DNA from: Micrasema longulum
Lineage: Eukaryota; Arthropoda; Insecta; Trichoptera; Brachycentridae
DNA length: 64,000 bases
Reading direction: 5' to 3'
Assembly (NCBI GenBank): GCA_022494885.1
Contig: JAGVSM010002388.1
Location: 124,001-188,000 of the forward strand
The notes beneath the pieces were generated by a model. That model did no database searches and was not told the DNA's origin. It was given only the letters and a program-made list of their open reading frames with translations. Shown in pieces: positions 22,006 through 32,637 of this stretch. Within the stretch, counting starts at the first letter, position 1, and each line of letters opens with the position of its first letter. The position numbers were made by a program, and so were the translations under genes.

Positions 22006-22590
22006 ATGTTATGAATTATTTGTATAAAATCAGTCACCAACTTTTTTAAATCTACCGGTTTCAAGACGTACCCGTCTATTTGCCAAGAAACCAATTAAAC
22101 CAACATGCAAAACCCACTATACACCTTCACCATAGTTGTTGCACAAAAATATAAAACCAACGTGCCATTTTTTTAAATAAGCAACCTTTCCATTAACTGG
22201 TTAGGTAATGAAAATATTTTATTCTGTTTTAGAAACAGTTTAAAAAAAAGGGAGAGGACAAAGGGAGGAACGTAAGTTTAATAGGTATATGGTGACCATT
22301 ACAATGAAACATCGTATAATGGACTATATTAAAAGGTTGTCTGATTAGTGATCAAAGGATCTAATGTGAAATATTTCCAATGTAATGATCACCTATTAAA
22401 CTCACTTCTCTCTTTTTATCCCATCCCTCTATTTAATGTTTTCTCCCAAACAATTATAGCGAAGGTGTATAGTGGGTTTTTCACGTTAGTTTAATTGGAG
22501 TTCTGACTAAGAGACGGGCACGTCTCGAAACCGGTAGACAAAAAATGGGTAAGTGGTTATATACAAATATTTTAAAACTTTTAGTTAAAT
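22006..22590. mobile_element. Large inverted repeat of Penelope-like terminal sequence
   Basis: Left arm (22006 to about 22300) and right arm (about 22300 to 22590) are the same sequence in opposite orientation. Both carry AAGGTGTATAGTGGGTTTT, a hairpin with GAAACCGGTAGA, and a block near GGTGATCATTACA. The right arm holds CTGACTA-A-GAGAC..GTCTC-GAAA-CCGG at 22503 to 22534; the left arm copy (22053 to 22090, minus) is more decayed. A single copy of the arm is at 30395 to 30560. Penelope-like elements often have terminal repeats in inverted arrangement with hammerhead motifs, hence the call. No coding region is left. Confidence 0.6.
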
Positions 22591-23124
22591 GTTTGACCAC
22601 TAAGTTAATGCTCAAAATATTAAAAATACATATTGTTTTCTCATATTTTTCTTTTTTTTTTTTTGTAAAATGTTCATAAGGTTTTTTTCAGTATTTTTTT
22701 TTAACAGTTTTCCTAATTTTTTTCATGGGCGTTGCTGAAATTTCTGGGGCACAGATAAGGTACGTAAGTTTATCTTAAAACACGATTTTCAATCTTCTCG
22801 CCAGCGAAACTTGTATTCTGGAACACGAAAGCTGATATTAAAGTTTCGGATATGGCAGCGGTGAAAATTTCAGGCCAACGCCAACGTGATCATTTGATTG
22901 CTATAGCGCTGTAAAAACGTTCGTGATTTACAATTCCCTTCCTACAAAAGAGCGACGCGCTTCTCAAACCGTAAAAAATAAACTCATTTTGATATTTGTA
23001 AAAATAAGCGCTTAAATCTTTGTTTCGCCTACATGCTTAGAAGAATTTATAGGAATTAGGTTGCTGAGAATTGGAGCATTTTTTTTAGTTAGAGGTTGGC
23101 AGAAAACACAAGGTTGATGTTTGA
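22591..23124. other. Unassigned sequence
   Basis: AT-rich with a GC-richer middle (22730 to 22970). No supported feature. Confidence 0.35.
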
Positions 23125-23207
23125 TGCGTGTACTTGTTACAAAACTTTTATTTTATTGGTTGGTTGGAAGAATTTGCAATTTAGCAATAAGCCCGACAAT
23201 GTACAAA
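23125..23207 (+). mobile_element. LINE family J, 3' UTR fragment
   Basis: Contains ATTGGTTGGTTGGAAGAATT and TTTAGCAATAAGCCCGACAA followed by TGTACAAATA. This is the plus-sense version of the family J 3' UTR seen reversed at 25860 to 25950 and 61200 to 61270. The last 20 or so bases before the usual tail are missing; it is joined directly to the tail of the LINE at 23213. Confidence 0.65.
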
Positions 23208-23212
23208 TAGTA

Positions 23213-23880
23213 TTTTATTTATTTATTTATTTTATTTCATTGGAAAGCCAACAGACATTTATACATTTATAAGAATCAATTATACCATAAATACATATCA
23301 TAAAGTCCAATTAGAGGCTTCCACATAATATTGTTTTTGTAAATGTTGTCACATAAAAATTATACATAACATAAAAAAACTAATCATACAAAACTTATAA
23401 TATTACTAGAAATGTAAATGAATTTTTGGTCACACAGTTGCACATTACAATAAATAATACAACTATAGTTGACCATACAGTGTTCATTTATTATGTGCCT
23501 ACATACATAACTGCTCATCACCTGCATAATATAGGCTGCGGATTAAAGACGCAACATCATAACTTGAATTATTTTGGGAAATTTCACTTTTAAAGGAAGT
23601 TAAAGATATGTTTTTAATATCAATACAATTTAATTTCTGATTACACAAATGGCAGGTTCTATTAACAAATGAAATTTGAAAAGATTTAGTTTTACATTTA
23701 GAAATTTTAAAAAGAGATTGGTTTCTGGTCTTCGTTACTGGGACTCTAAAATTAATAAGTGACAGAATCTTAGGGCAATCTATCATGTTATTCAAAGTTT
23801 TATACATAAAAATGACATCAGCCATGTTCTTTCGAGTTTGGAGAGTTTGGAGTTCATACAAAAAGTTAAATGAAAAAAGT
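23213..23880 (-). mobile_element. LINE 3' end: reverse transcriptase C-terminus plus 3' UTR
   Basis: On the minus strand a 120-codon frame (23861 to 23499) begins LQTLQTRKNMADVIFMYKTL and includes IDCPKILSLINFRVPVTKTR, RNQSLFKISKCKTKSFQISF and SFKSEISQNN. It is the C-terminal domain of a CR1/Jockey-like LINE close to those at 15.2, 52.2 and 57.5 kb. A 3' UTR of about 280 bp ends in (TAAA)n at 23213 to 23240. The frame is unbroken, so the insertion is relatively young. 5' truncated at about 23880. Confidence 0.8.
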
Positions 23881-24544
23881 GTGTTTGTTGGTTTGTGATT
23901 CCTTCCCGTCTACAACAAAGCTACCGATTGACGTGATTTTTTGCAAGGAAATAGCTGGAGAGATAAAAAGTAAAATAAACTAATTATTTTTCATTACAAA
24001 ATTAAATTAACACACAAGAAAAATAATGAGATATAGCATCAATAAGCAACATTGTTTGAAAATCATAAAAGGTAAGGTAGGAGTCTAAAATAATTTATTT
24101 AAAATTAATTATTTTACCTTGTTTAATTGGCATGCTGTCTTACGGTGAGCTTGGTTACCTTTTGGTTTTGCAGTATAAATTTAAATTTTATTAATTTTAA
24201 ACAGAATAACGATGCTACGTCGCCATAGACAAACGGGTCGACATATTGTTTTAGTAGTGAGAGTTAGGAAACCGGCAATCGATTCATGCTACTTTTAAAA
24301 AAATGTAACAAAATATTCCATCTGGAAAATTCTTTTTGATCCATGACAAAACAAAAGACTTACCTAACTATTTTTTTCCTTATACCATGCGAGCAATGCC
24401 ATGAGTAAAAGCTAGTAATTTTATATGCGCAAGCTCTATCTGCCCACTAAAAAACAATTGTAGTTTTAAAAGGGAATGAAGTGCAAAATTCAAGTAACTC
24501 TTGATTTTCTAATAATTTAATTTTGCACAGCTGTAAAACAACAG
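23881..24544. other. Unassigned sequence
   Basis: AT-rich. The block CAATCGATTCATGCTACTTTT near 24275 resembles 44845 to 44875, which lies next to a SINE-3, so it may be an old SINE-flanking repeat. Confidence 0.35.
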
Positions 24545-24810
24545 CAGCGTTAAACCATTATACGTACATAGGTAAAAAAAACTTTAATAAACTTCCGGAA
24601 AACTTAAAATCTATAAAAAATTATCCAACTTTTAAAACTAAAATTAAAAAACATTTAAGACTCACTCCTTCCTAGACTCCATACCAAAGAATGTTTATTT
24701 TTTATTTTCAATTTACCTTGTTTATTTTTAATTTTAATTTAAATTTACATTGTTTTAATTTACTTTGTTTTTTTAATTTACTTTGTTTTAATTTACTTTG
24801 TTTATACATA
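24545..24810 (+). mobile_element. LINE remnant: last residues of a reverse transcriptase, with AT-rich tandem tail
   Basis: The frame includes NFNKLPENLKSIKNYPTFKT followed by KIKKHLRLTPS and a stop at about 24675. The YNKLPxxLKxIxxxxxFKxKIKKHL pattern is the extreme C-terminus of Jockey/CR1-like LINE proteins. Downstream, 24700 to 24810 is a short tandem array of a TTTAATTTACTTTG-like unit. Confidence 0.62.
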
Positions 24811-25369
24811 AAAAAAAAGTGAAACGAACTCCCTCTCTAAACACAAGTATCTACTTTATTAGAGAGGTAGAAACGTTATATATAAGATGTTTTGTATATT
24901 TACCTATTTTTTATTTCAAAAATGTATTTTGTAAAAATAAAAAAAAAACGATTATGTGTATTTATATATATTTTTGTTATGCACAATTTTATTTTTTACC
25001 AGTTCATATTTCGATTGGCTGAAAAGTTTTGCCTTCAGCAACAAGCCAAATAATACTGTATAAAATGATTGAAAAAAATTCCAATTTTTTTTTAACTCCA
25101 TTATTTGAGAACCAGCGGAGTATCGTATCAGCCTTATGGGCGATAAAAATGAATTATTCCTTTTTGTTTATAGATGTTTTCCTTCGCTCCTTTTTTGCAG
25201 TAGCGAAAATGTGACTAAGTGTAGAATTCAAATTTTGTTGTTTTACAAGGTATAATCTCGTTTCCAACACTTCCATTATAAAAGCCGCTTTAATTATACT
25301 CAAGTTTCCAAGGTTTATTATTAAGTTTCATTATTTATGTAGTCTAACACATTACAACAGAGATGACGA
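24811..25369. other. AT-rich sequence without recognised gene
   Basis: Two short open frames (24798 to 25022 and 25029 to 25214) are low-complexity and lack recognisable domains. Confidence 0.35.
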
Positions 25370-25640
25370 ACATTTAAGACAAGGAAATATAAAAAAGGCA
25401 GGCATTTACTGGGCTTGTGATCTTTCATTGGCTAGTTCAAGTGGCCATTTTACACACTGTGTAACATTCTCCGTTCAGTGAAAATACAAGCTTCTCAAAT
25501 TCTTCCATCTGTTCTGTTAAGATAAAGAGATATCACTTAAATTGCATTTGTCTGGGCGGATGAAAAATACAGTTTTGTGTGTGAAATAGAACCAGAAACT
25601 TAGACATGTGTTTTTGACTTGATGGCTGCACTTAGATTAA
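25370..25640 (-). repeat. Repeat W, minus-strand copy
   Basis: Reverse complement of the W block order: AACTGAACGGAGAATGTTAC, ACACAGTGTGTAAAATGGCC and AGCCAATGAAAG, with a 5' extension (25555 to 25630, minus) that also appears at 4321 and 32580. The two flanking extension copies indicate that W is longer than the core. Confidence 0.6.
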
Positions 25641-25725
25641 GGTCCTGAATCATTCAGCTGAACCAAACGCCCAAAAATAATTTTCCAATTTTTATACTTC
25701 TTTTTTTATTAGGCAGTTAATTCAA

Positions 25726-25844
25726 CAATGTTTTGAGTATGTCCAAATGTTTTCCATCTCTGTTGCAACAAATTTAAATATGAATAACTCCATTGGGAGG
25801 AAATCCAGCCAGTCTGTAAGCATTTGGACATACTCCAAACATTG
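25726..25844. repeat. 119-bp element with 24-bp inverted ends
   Basis: The ends CAATGTTTTGAGTATGTCCA.. (25726 to 25749) and the reverse complement of 25821 to 25844 match at 23 of 24 positions. The middle holds CATCTCTGTTGCAACA, also seen at the 3' side of W copies. The right end touches the tail of the family J LINE. Small foldback or MITE-like element. Confidence 0.55.
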
Positions 25845-25845
25845 C

Positions 25846-26700
25846 TCATTTATTTATTTAACTTTTTGTACATAATGTCATTTGTACATTTGCGGGCTTA
25901 TTGCCAAATGGCCATTTTTTCCAATCAACCAATAAAATAATTGTTTTATTTTTACCATTCGAGTTACAAAACATATTGAATAGAAAATAAATATTAAAAA
26001 ACTAAAGACACATAAAAATACAAATTAACGTATTCGTTTTTAAATTACCTTATATCAATACTTTTACTCAATGGAAAAAGGGAAAAAAGAGGAAAGAGGA
26101 GAGATTAAGAGAGAGAAAAGAGATGTTTCTTCAAACGTGATTTAAACAGATACTGTAGTAACATCTTTCCATAATTCCACAGTCAAGCAGCATGGACACT
26201 ATATGAGTTAGAGGAGAAAGAGGAATTGTGGATGGATATTAAAATAGTGTTTTGAAAATAAGAACGAAGAGGTAAACCATAAACTGATAAGCGTAAATTT
26301 TTTTACACAGGTATATAGGAGCGTTAGGACTATGAAGTTCATTGAACAGAAGTGAGAGGGAGTGATAGTCAGTTGCCTATTCAGTTCAGTTGCCTATGAT
26401 AATAAAAAATGTGGTTATATTTCTTTAGACCAAAAATGTACCTTATGCATGTATTCTGAAGTCATTTAAGTTTACCAAGTTGCTCACAGCTTAAATCAGT
26501 CATGGAAACATCAGCGTAATCTAGAAAGGGTAGTAGTTATGCTTGTACCAGAGTGCATTTAGTATTAATGGGTAAGAATTTTTGAAACCTTCTAAGTGAG
26601 TGTAGATTGAAAAATATTTGGCATCTAAATGCATTAGTATAAGCTCGCAAGCATAGATTTTCGTCCATTAGTACTCCTAGATTTAATTGACTATCTAGTA
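25846..26700 (-). mobile_element. LINE family J, 3' half with reverse transcriptase C-terminus
   Basis: Minus-strand translation from 26700 gives SQLNLGVLMDENLCLRAYTN, then FFNLHSLRRFQKFLPINTKC, a stop, LLPFLDYADVSMTDLSCEQL, and LQNTCIRYIFGLKKYNHIFY. This is the region after the catalytic core in Jockey/I-like LINEs (LGVxxDxxL, PxLDYAD, LQNxCIRYIFGL). Further down, YSVHAA and LWNYG match the FSxRLWNSLP-type end. The 3' UTR (26130 to 25860) is purine-rich and ends in TAAATAAATAAATG at 25846. Several stops make it a dead copy. A 3' UTR relative is nested in SINE-1 at 61179. Confidence 0.8.
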
Positions 26701-26732
26701 AAAAAGGAAGTATATATATTGGAAAATTGTTT

Positions 26733-26985
26733 TTAGGCGTTGCCTAGTAGGTAAATTGATTTTCCCCCACATGATAAAGGTTTCAGCTCTTTTACTTCAC
26801 AAAAGTTAACTGATGGAAGAGTTGAGGAAATTTAGATGTTCAAACATACGCAAAATAGTGAATGTTACACAGTGTGTGAATTGAACACCTCAACCAGCCA
26901 ATGACGGGTCATAAGTCCTGTAACTTCCTAGACTTCCAATTCCCTTCTTAATTTTTTTTTTGCCTCTATTTTACAACAAACTTTA
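26733..26985 (+). repeat. Repeat W, good copy
   Basis: Begins AGGCGTTGCCTAGTAGGTAA and contains AGATGTTCAAACATACGCAA, GAATGTTACACAGTGTGTGA, CCAGCCAATGACGGGTCATA and GTCCTGTAACTTCCTAGACT. It adjoins the 5' truncation point of the family J LINE, so J may have inserted beside it. Confidence 0.68.
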
Positions 26986-28004
26986 ACATTTTATTTTCAT
27001 TTAAATATTATTTTTATTTTATTAAGCGCATAAAAAAGGGATGATGATATTAGCGAGTGGAGCTTGCTTGATTATACTCTTAACAAGGTAACTTCAGATG
27101 CATGCGGAGTCTAGGATTACAAGCCTACACGATGTAAGGATTAGAGATTAGGTTTGATGATAGGATAAAGTTGCTTTCAAAGGAGTTTTAAGAATACTAG
27201 AACATACAAGGTTCTTCATATAGATATAGGAACGTAAGAGCAGAGACGCGAAGAGGCGCTGATACGAATATGGGTTCAAGATTGATATTAATTTTTGAGA
27301 ATATCCAAATTTGTTTTTACAGGAAAGTACTAATATTAAAATTAAAACTATTGCAACAGAGAGGGAAAATATTTTTGAGGGGGAATATAGAAGGATTAAC
27401 AGGGTTTATGACCTTGTCATTGGCTGGTTTAGTAGTTGACAAATATGTTAATGTTTTTAGTACATATTTTTACGATACGTGTCAGATTTTTTCGCATCAA
27501 TATATAATTTTTCATACATTGAAATTGATTTTACTTTACAAACAATTAAAGATAAATCTTTTAATTTGTTGTAACAGAGAGGGAAACATTTTTGAGAAGG
27601 GAATATGGAATTATAGGCATTTACAGGGCTTATGATTTTTTCACCAACAAGCTACAAAAATTGGCTTGGTGGGATTTTAGTTTTAGTAAAAATAAAACAA
27701 GTAATTTTTTTTTTTTTAATTGTAAAAATGTATAATTATACTATTAAATATTGCTTTTATTTAAACAAGACTTGACGTTTGTGGTAAACATGTGCTGTGA
27801 CAAGGAAGCGGACATATCGTCGCCTATGTTCGTTTTTGACCAACAAACTATTTTTTACTAAGTTGAATGAAGCGTAAAGAAGTTCTGAGAAAGACTTTAT
27901 TTATATAATTCAAATGAAAAAAAATAAGAATTTTAAAATTGAGTAATGGGTTTTTTAAAGAATTTTGTTTTGAATTGTGGTCATTATTAATGCCTATTTC
28001 GTTT
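26986..28004. other. AT-rich sequence with two short W-like pieces
   Basis: Minus-strand W fragments lie at about 27340 to 27445 (CAACAGAGAGGGAAAATATT, GTCATTGGCTGGTT) and 27545 to 27650 (GTAACAGAGAGGGAAACATT, CATTTACAGGGCTTATGA). The 121-codon frame spanning 27270 to 27635 runs through both and has no domain; it is a repeat shadow. Confidence 0.45.
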
Positions 28005-28545
28005 ACCAGATAGTGGAGTTAGCGAGAAGAAAATGGCTAAGTTTTTGTTTGCTTTCGGCAAACTTAAATTTATTTTTCAAAATAAAGACGTCCCTTTATG
28101 CTTAAAAATGCAAGTTTATGAATCACGCATATTGCTGGTGACAACAAATGGACCAGAAACCATGTCTGTAATATAAAAAAGTAGGTTAAAATCAAAATGC
28201 ACCCAACTATTCATGGAAAAACAGATGCTTGGTCTTAGAGACAGAATAAGAAATAAAAAAATAAGGCGCCGAACCTGAGTCGTGAATATCATGAATAGTG
28301 CAGCAAAATTGAAACGGCAGTTGGCAAAACTATTGGCAAGGCAAAATGATGGTAAGTGGACGCCCAGAACAATAATGTGGAAACCATAGGCAAACCAAAG
28401 AAGTGTTGGAAGGCCACAAAAAAGATGGGTTGGTGACATCGCCTCTATGGCCGGTAAAACATGAATGATGAAAGCGGGTGATAGGAAGGAATAGAGACGT
28501 TTGGAAGAGGCCTTTATTTAGCAGTGGAGAGAAAAAGGCTAAAAA
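28005..28545 (+). mobile_element. LINE remnant: RTE-like reverse transcriptase C-terminus
   Basis: The frame reads FGKLKFIFQNKDVPLCLKMQ and VYESRILLVTTNGPETMSV, then FMEKQMLGLRDRIRNKKIRR, VVNIMNSAAKLKRQLAKLLA, RSVGRPQKRWVGDI and later WRRLEEAFIQQW-like residues. These match, in order, the VYNxCxLPxLxYGxET, MERxMLGxxLRDRxRNxxIRRRT, RxSxGRPxxRWxDDI and LEEAYxQQW motifs of a widespread arthropod endonuclease/reverse-transcriptase LINE. It is 5' truncated, with several stops. Confidence 0.82.
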
Positions 28546-29035
28546 AGAAGAAGGTTTCTTAAAAAAAACTTTAAAGCTCTGTTTTAGCAGATTTGTGTTT
28601 GTGACAAAAACAAACTGAAACGATGATCCAACGATTACAATGTTCAAGTAAATGTTTATTATTATTACTACAAAATCATTGAGTAAAGTTATAATGCTTT
28701 CCAAAAACATCTCACCCTTACATCGCCGCACAATACAGAGGGCATGGCAGCGGTATATAAAACGGAGTAAAACACAATCATCTTATACCTACATGAAAGT
28801 AAGTTTATCAGTTTTCCGCTTCAAGGGTAGTTAAATACACTTAACCACCTTACAAATCAATAATTCATATTGCTTTTATCAGAAATCAAAACGGTGACCT
28901 CTAACATGATAAACAAATACGCCCTTCAGACGATTTATTTTTTTGGGATTTTTACTTAAGAATATCTAGCCATCGTGTCAAAAACACTCGTCTAGGATTC
29001 AGATTCTATTTATCATAATACCTCTGTATCCAGCA
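28546..29035. other. Unassigned sequence
   Basis: No supported feature. Minus-strand frames here overlap the LINE remnant upstream and are shadows. Confidence 0.35.
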
Positions 29036-29695
29036 AAAGGTACAAAAGGCACCACTACGCCGGTTTACTAAATGGAGCGTACATTGATCATCTGTTACAT
29101 TAAGATAGTGTGATCAATCACCCTTACGCTTCAGGTGCCAGTCGAGGAACAAGAAATATTGCAGTGTAAAACCACATTTTTTATCATTATTAATATTATT
29201 CTTTTATATAGGATTCATCGAATTTCTTAAAATCGTCAATAAAATTATAACTTTATAGTATATCAATAACTTTTAAATTAAACGTACAAAACGAATAAAT
29301 TTGAATCAACAACACAATTTAGATCAAAAAACTAAAATCAATAAATCAAAATTAATAATCACGAATCTAATGCCAATCTGTCTTGTCCTGCAAATATTCT
29401 TCGTCTCTACAGTAGCTCTTTCTAAACAGGCGGTGTTTGACAAAAACTTTGAATTTTTTGTTGACAAAGTCTGAATTTTAAGAGGTACCTTATTGTTGAA
29501 TTGATTGTAGTTTGAAGCAGAAGAATTTTAATTTTTTGCAATCTAGTTGTAGGCACAACTAGCATATCTTTATTTCTAGTGTTGAACCAATGGAAATATA
29601 TATATTTTTTAAATCAATTCATGTAATTATTTCATGTCAACCTTTCCAAAAATCAAACCCGGGACCTCCAGTATTTTACTCGCAGAATAAAATCA
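29036..29695 (-). mobile_element. SINE-1 split by a LINE insertion
   Basis: The 3' and middle parts of SINE-1 (minus strand) are at 29036 to 29203, with GTACAAAAGGCACCACTACG and GCTTCAGGTGCCAGTCGAGG. The head side resumes at about 29612 to 29695 with TTTCATGTCAACCTTTCCAA and an altered B box (AAATCAAACCCGGGACCTCC). The intervening 400 bp encode a LINE C-terminus. The breakpoint lies where complete copies (9858, 30856) are continuous. Confidence 0.7.
29204..29605 (-). mobile_element. 5'-truncated LINE inserted into SINE-1
   Basis: Minus-strand reading with two frameshifts gives NTRNKDMLVVPTTRLQK, then FNNKVPLKIQTLSTKKFKVF, and KHRLFRKSYCRDEEYLQDKT DW with a stop. The pattern NTRxKxxLVVPxTRLxK, FNKxPxxIxxLxxxKFKxxVK and YYxxxEYLxDKxxW is the C-terminus of a common arthropod LINE. 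A 3' UTR of about 170 bp follows down to 29205. Confidence 0.75.
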
Positions 29696-30394
29696 TTGCC
29701 GATTTCCTTTTTTTTTCAACAAAATAATGAACTATGTTGCCAATTCTATACCCACTATTTCTTCATGTCCGTAAGTCATGTTGCCAAATTACTTGTCTTC
29801 ACACCACCTAATAACACAACGCCTTTGTACAATACAAGAGCTCAGTCACATGATATTCCCTTTGTGCCTCGTGCCTTCCGTAATTAAACTTTCTCGCTGC
29901 GATACAAGCCTCACCCGTTTTGCTCTGAACCCTTTGAACTGGTGCCGGATTTATTCATTTAGTGATGAAGCTGTTAATTGGAAAATGAGAACGCTATGAA
30001 AAGTTTTTTTTAAACTAGTTTCTCACAGTTAACGGAAGACTATCTTTTGTTTTTTTTACAATTTCACTTAAAAAAAATGATTATTAAATACCATAATACA
30101 ATTTCGATTTTTTTTTAAATTTATCACTAAGACGATTATGTAGATATTAATTTTTAATAAATCAAACACCTTCCTAAAAAAAACTTTTTTTTTATTGATT
30201 TCAATTATCCAACAATAAAAAATTTAAAAACGTACGTTTTGGAGAATGCATTAAAAATAATTTACTTTTTTTTGGATTTCCATTTCACCAGCCCCGGTGA
30301 CATATGCATTATTTTTATTATAAACAAATTAACTAAATATTTTTTGGATCTATCACAGTAAATTCAAATAAAATATTTTATTAAATCTTATTAA
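29696..30394. other. Unassigned sequence
   Basis: Overlapping short frames (29696 to 29999) show no domain; the remainder is AT-rich with long A/T runs. Confidence 0.35.
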
Positions 30395-30560
30395 ATATTT
30401 GTATATTACCAATAACCGACTTTTCTATGCTACCGGTTTCGAGACGTACCCGTCTCTTCGTCAGGACACCAATTAAACCAACATGCGAAACCCACTATAC
30501 ACCTTCACCATAGTTGTTGCACAAAAATATAAAACCAACACGACATGCATTTTAATAAGC
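30395..30560 (-). mobile_element. Penelope-like terminal repeat with hammerhead-like motif
   Basis: Same sequence as the arms at 22006 to 22590. On the minus strand, 30464 to 30431 reads CTGACGA, A, GAGAC, six-base loop, GTCTC, GAAA, CCGG, TA. The core and stem II match the hammerhead pattern except for one extra base after CTGACGA; stem I pairs poorly here. It is flanked 5' by TTTGTGCAACAACTATGGTG and AAGGTGTATAGTGGG. Confidence 0.58.
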
Positions 30561-30855
30561 ACCATAAGCCTTCACACTCGCTCTACATTTTTTAATGAAC
30601 AATCATTCGATCCTGCGCGCATATCCGGCTTTTAAAAAATATATTGAAAACTATGAGATATAACCGAAACACAATAATAGATTTTTTGAACCATTATGAT
30701 GTCACCTATCCGTAAGTATAAGTCGATCAATTGATTACGCCACACCATGTTTGTAGATTTTTTTCATTAATTGAAAAAATGCAAAAATTCTTAATATGTT
30801 TTTTGTCAAGCTGTTAAATGTAGCGTAGTAAATTTTGCCTCTTGGGGATTAAATA

Positions 30856-31110
30856 CATCATCATCATTCCTTTTCCGCACCTAATAGTGCATAGGGCACT
30901 GCATTGGTAGACCAATGGCAGTGTATCTTGATCATTTTTGTTACATGAAGTTAAGACGATCAGTCTTAGGCTTGAGGTACCAGTCCAGGGACTTTGGAAT
31001 ATTCCAGGGTAAAAACACATTTTCAAATAAACATTTCATGTCAACCACGTCGGGAATCAACACCTTTAAAATGGTGAGCAAACGCACTGATCACTACACC
31101 ACGAGGCCGA
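30856..31110 (-). mobile_element. SINE-1, complete copy
   Basis: The minus strand shows the tRNA head (TCGGCCTCGTGGTGTAGTGA, GCGTTTGCTCACC), a damaged B box (the GGTTC part is lost), the body (GACTGATCGTCTTAACTTCA) and a 3' end CACTATTAGGTGCGGAAAAG with GAATGATGATGATG. The short frame on the plus strand is incidental. Confidence 0.82.
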
Positions 31111-31869
31111 AAAATATAGGGAATAAATATACTTATCTTTAATTTGAAATCATAACAATTCTTTAACTTAAAAAAAAAACTTATTTTGGTGAAACTGGCT
31201 CTTAAATGGATCGCAAAACATAATTATTTATTGGCTCAGGGCCACAAAACATATTTTAAAACACCAATAATGTTATTGAAGAAAAAGAGGACGTCGCGTC
31301 GTTTTATTGATAAGGGTAAAATTCAATCAACAATGTGAGACATCAATTTTGCCCTTGGCAATTTTCATCGGCCAAATGTTTGAATAAATAAACAAATATA
31401 ATAAAGGGATGTATTGATACGAAAAATTCTTCAGAGCTTTTTAACACAGAAAATCTTTCTTGTTATTGTCCATACTTCATTTAAAGGAGCTTTCTGAAGA
31501 TTTGATCAGAGTGATCTTGACGCCCGAAGTGTTAAGCCTCTCAGTGCTAAAGGAATAAAGGTGATGAGACTTTACAGAGAATTTTCTCTTTAAGCTCGGA
31601 GCTTTCAATACTAAAGCTATTACATAAAGCCCTTTTCACTTCGAAACCAACATTCATATTAAAAGTTTAATACGGTGATAATTTTAGCGTGATTATTTAT
31701 GGAATAGAAAATATACTTTTAGATTATTTTACTCGTTGTCCTGACCTACGGTTTTAATATTAGCACACTCGTGACTTTTTGAAATACCCATGTTAATTTA
31801 TTAAATTTAATTAAAAAGAAACAGCATGACTTCCATTATTGGTCCTTTTTGATATAACTGATTTATATT
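31111..31869. other. Unassigned sequence
   Basis: Contains several inverted short words around AAGCTTTAGAGCTTTC-like sequence at 31430 to 31650 but no clear element or gene. Confidence 0.35.
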
Positions 31870-32290
31870 ATCTTCTTCTTGTGCAGTCAGGTTTCTAACG
31901 ATTGAGGGTCGTGATCTCCAAAGGTTGAAATATGTCCCAAACTTCTACACGCCTTTATCTTCAGTTAGAAGCACCGGATCGGCAAGGGTAAAATTGGCAA
32001 CCTTCTTAACGTGATCGATCCATCTGATAGGGGATCTACCTCTCGGTCTTTTTCAGGCACACTGCCCAGCATGACAGTCTTCTCAAAGTAAGTACATTCT
32101 CATCTCGAGATATAGCCAAAGAAATTAAGAATTCTTTGTCGACATACAATTGTCAATTTTGTGCCAATTTGAAGTTCTTGGAGTATCGATAACTTAGTTT
32201 CATTTACTAGCCAATAACTGTTTTTGACCATTTTGTTAATAAAATTACAAATTGACATCATACTACCCCGGCGATAATGAGATCCGGGCA
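31870..32290 (-). mobile_element. LINE remnant: RTE-like C-terminus with (AAG)n tail
   Basis: Minus-strand frame 32291 to 32100 ends IVCRQRILNFFGYISR, then past a stop ECTYFEKTVMLGSVPEKDRE and, after frameshifts, a RSPIRWIDHVKK-like stretch and SLGHISTFGDHDPQSLET. The conserved LRILNFFGHIxRRDxxxLExLVxxGxVxGxRxRGRxPxRWxD and HISTFGDHDPQSLE blocks identify a common insect endonuclease/reverse-transcriptase LINE. It ends in CTGCACAAGAAGAAG at about 31880. Confidence 0.78.
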
Positions 32291-32637
32291 CCTTAGATTT
32301 AATCTTTCAGCGGGTGGGTGTTTTTTCTTTTCTGTAATGTATTTGTCTGGATTATTAAATTTGTTAGTTTATTGAAATTATTCGTTTTTTATTTTTTAAA
32401 ATTAAATCGTTATAATTATAATCGTTTCAACTCAAAGTAATGCCGCACCCAAAAACACACAGGGTAGGGGGGGGGGCAAAAACTCGAATAAATCAAATAA
32501 ATAAGTAGAAATGCGTCATGCGTTTTATTTTATAACGTTATATTTTTATTTAGATTACGGAGATAATTTTAGGTCCATACCGATGAAAAATACAATTTTG
32601 TGTTTGAGATAAAAAAGAGTAGATATATGTAAGTACG
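32291..32637. other. Unassigned sequence
   Basis: Includes a G-rich tract (GGGTAGGGGGGGGGG near 32465). The stretch 32580 to 32610 shares GATGAAAAATACAATTTTGT with the W extension at 25560. Confidence 0.35.

Noticed and set aside
27270..27635. 121-codon open frame as a gene
   Set aside because: It runs across two reversed W fragments and low-complexity AT DNA; no recognisable domain.
28116..28731. Minus-strand frames of 107 and 133 codons
   Set aside because: They are antisense shadows of the plus-strand LINE remnant at 28005 to 28545 and of flanking AT-rich DNA.
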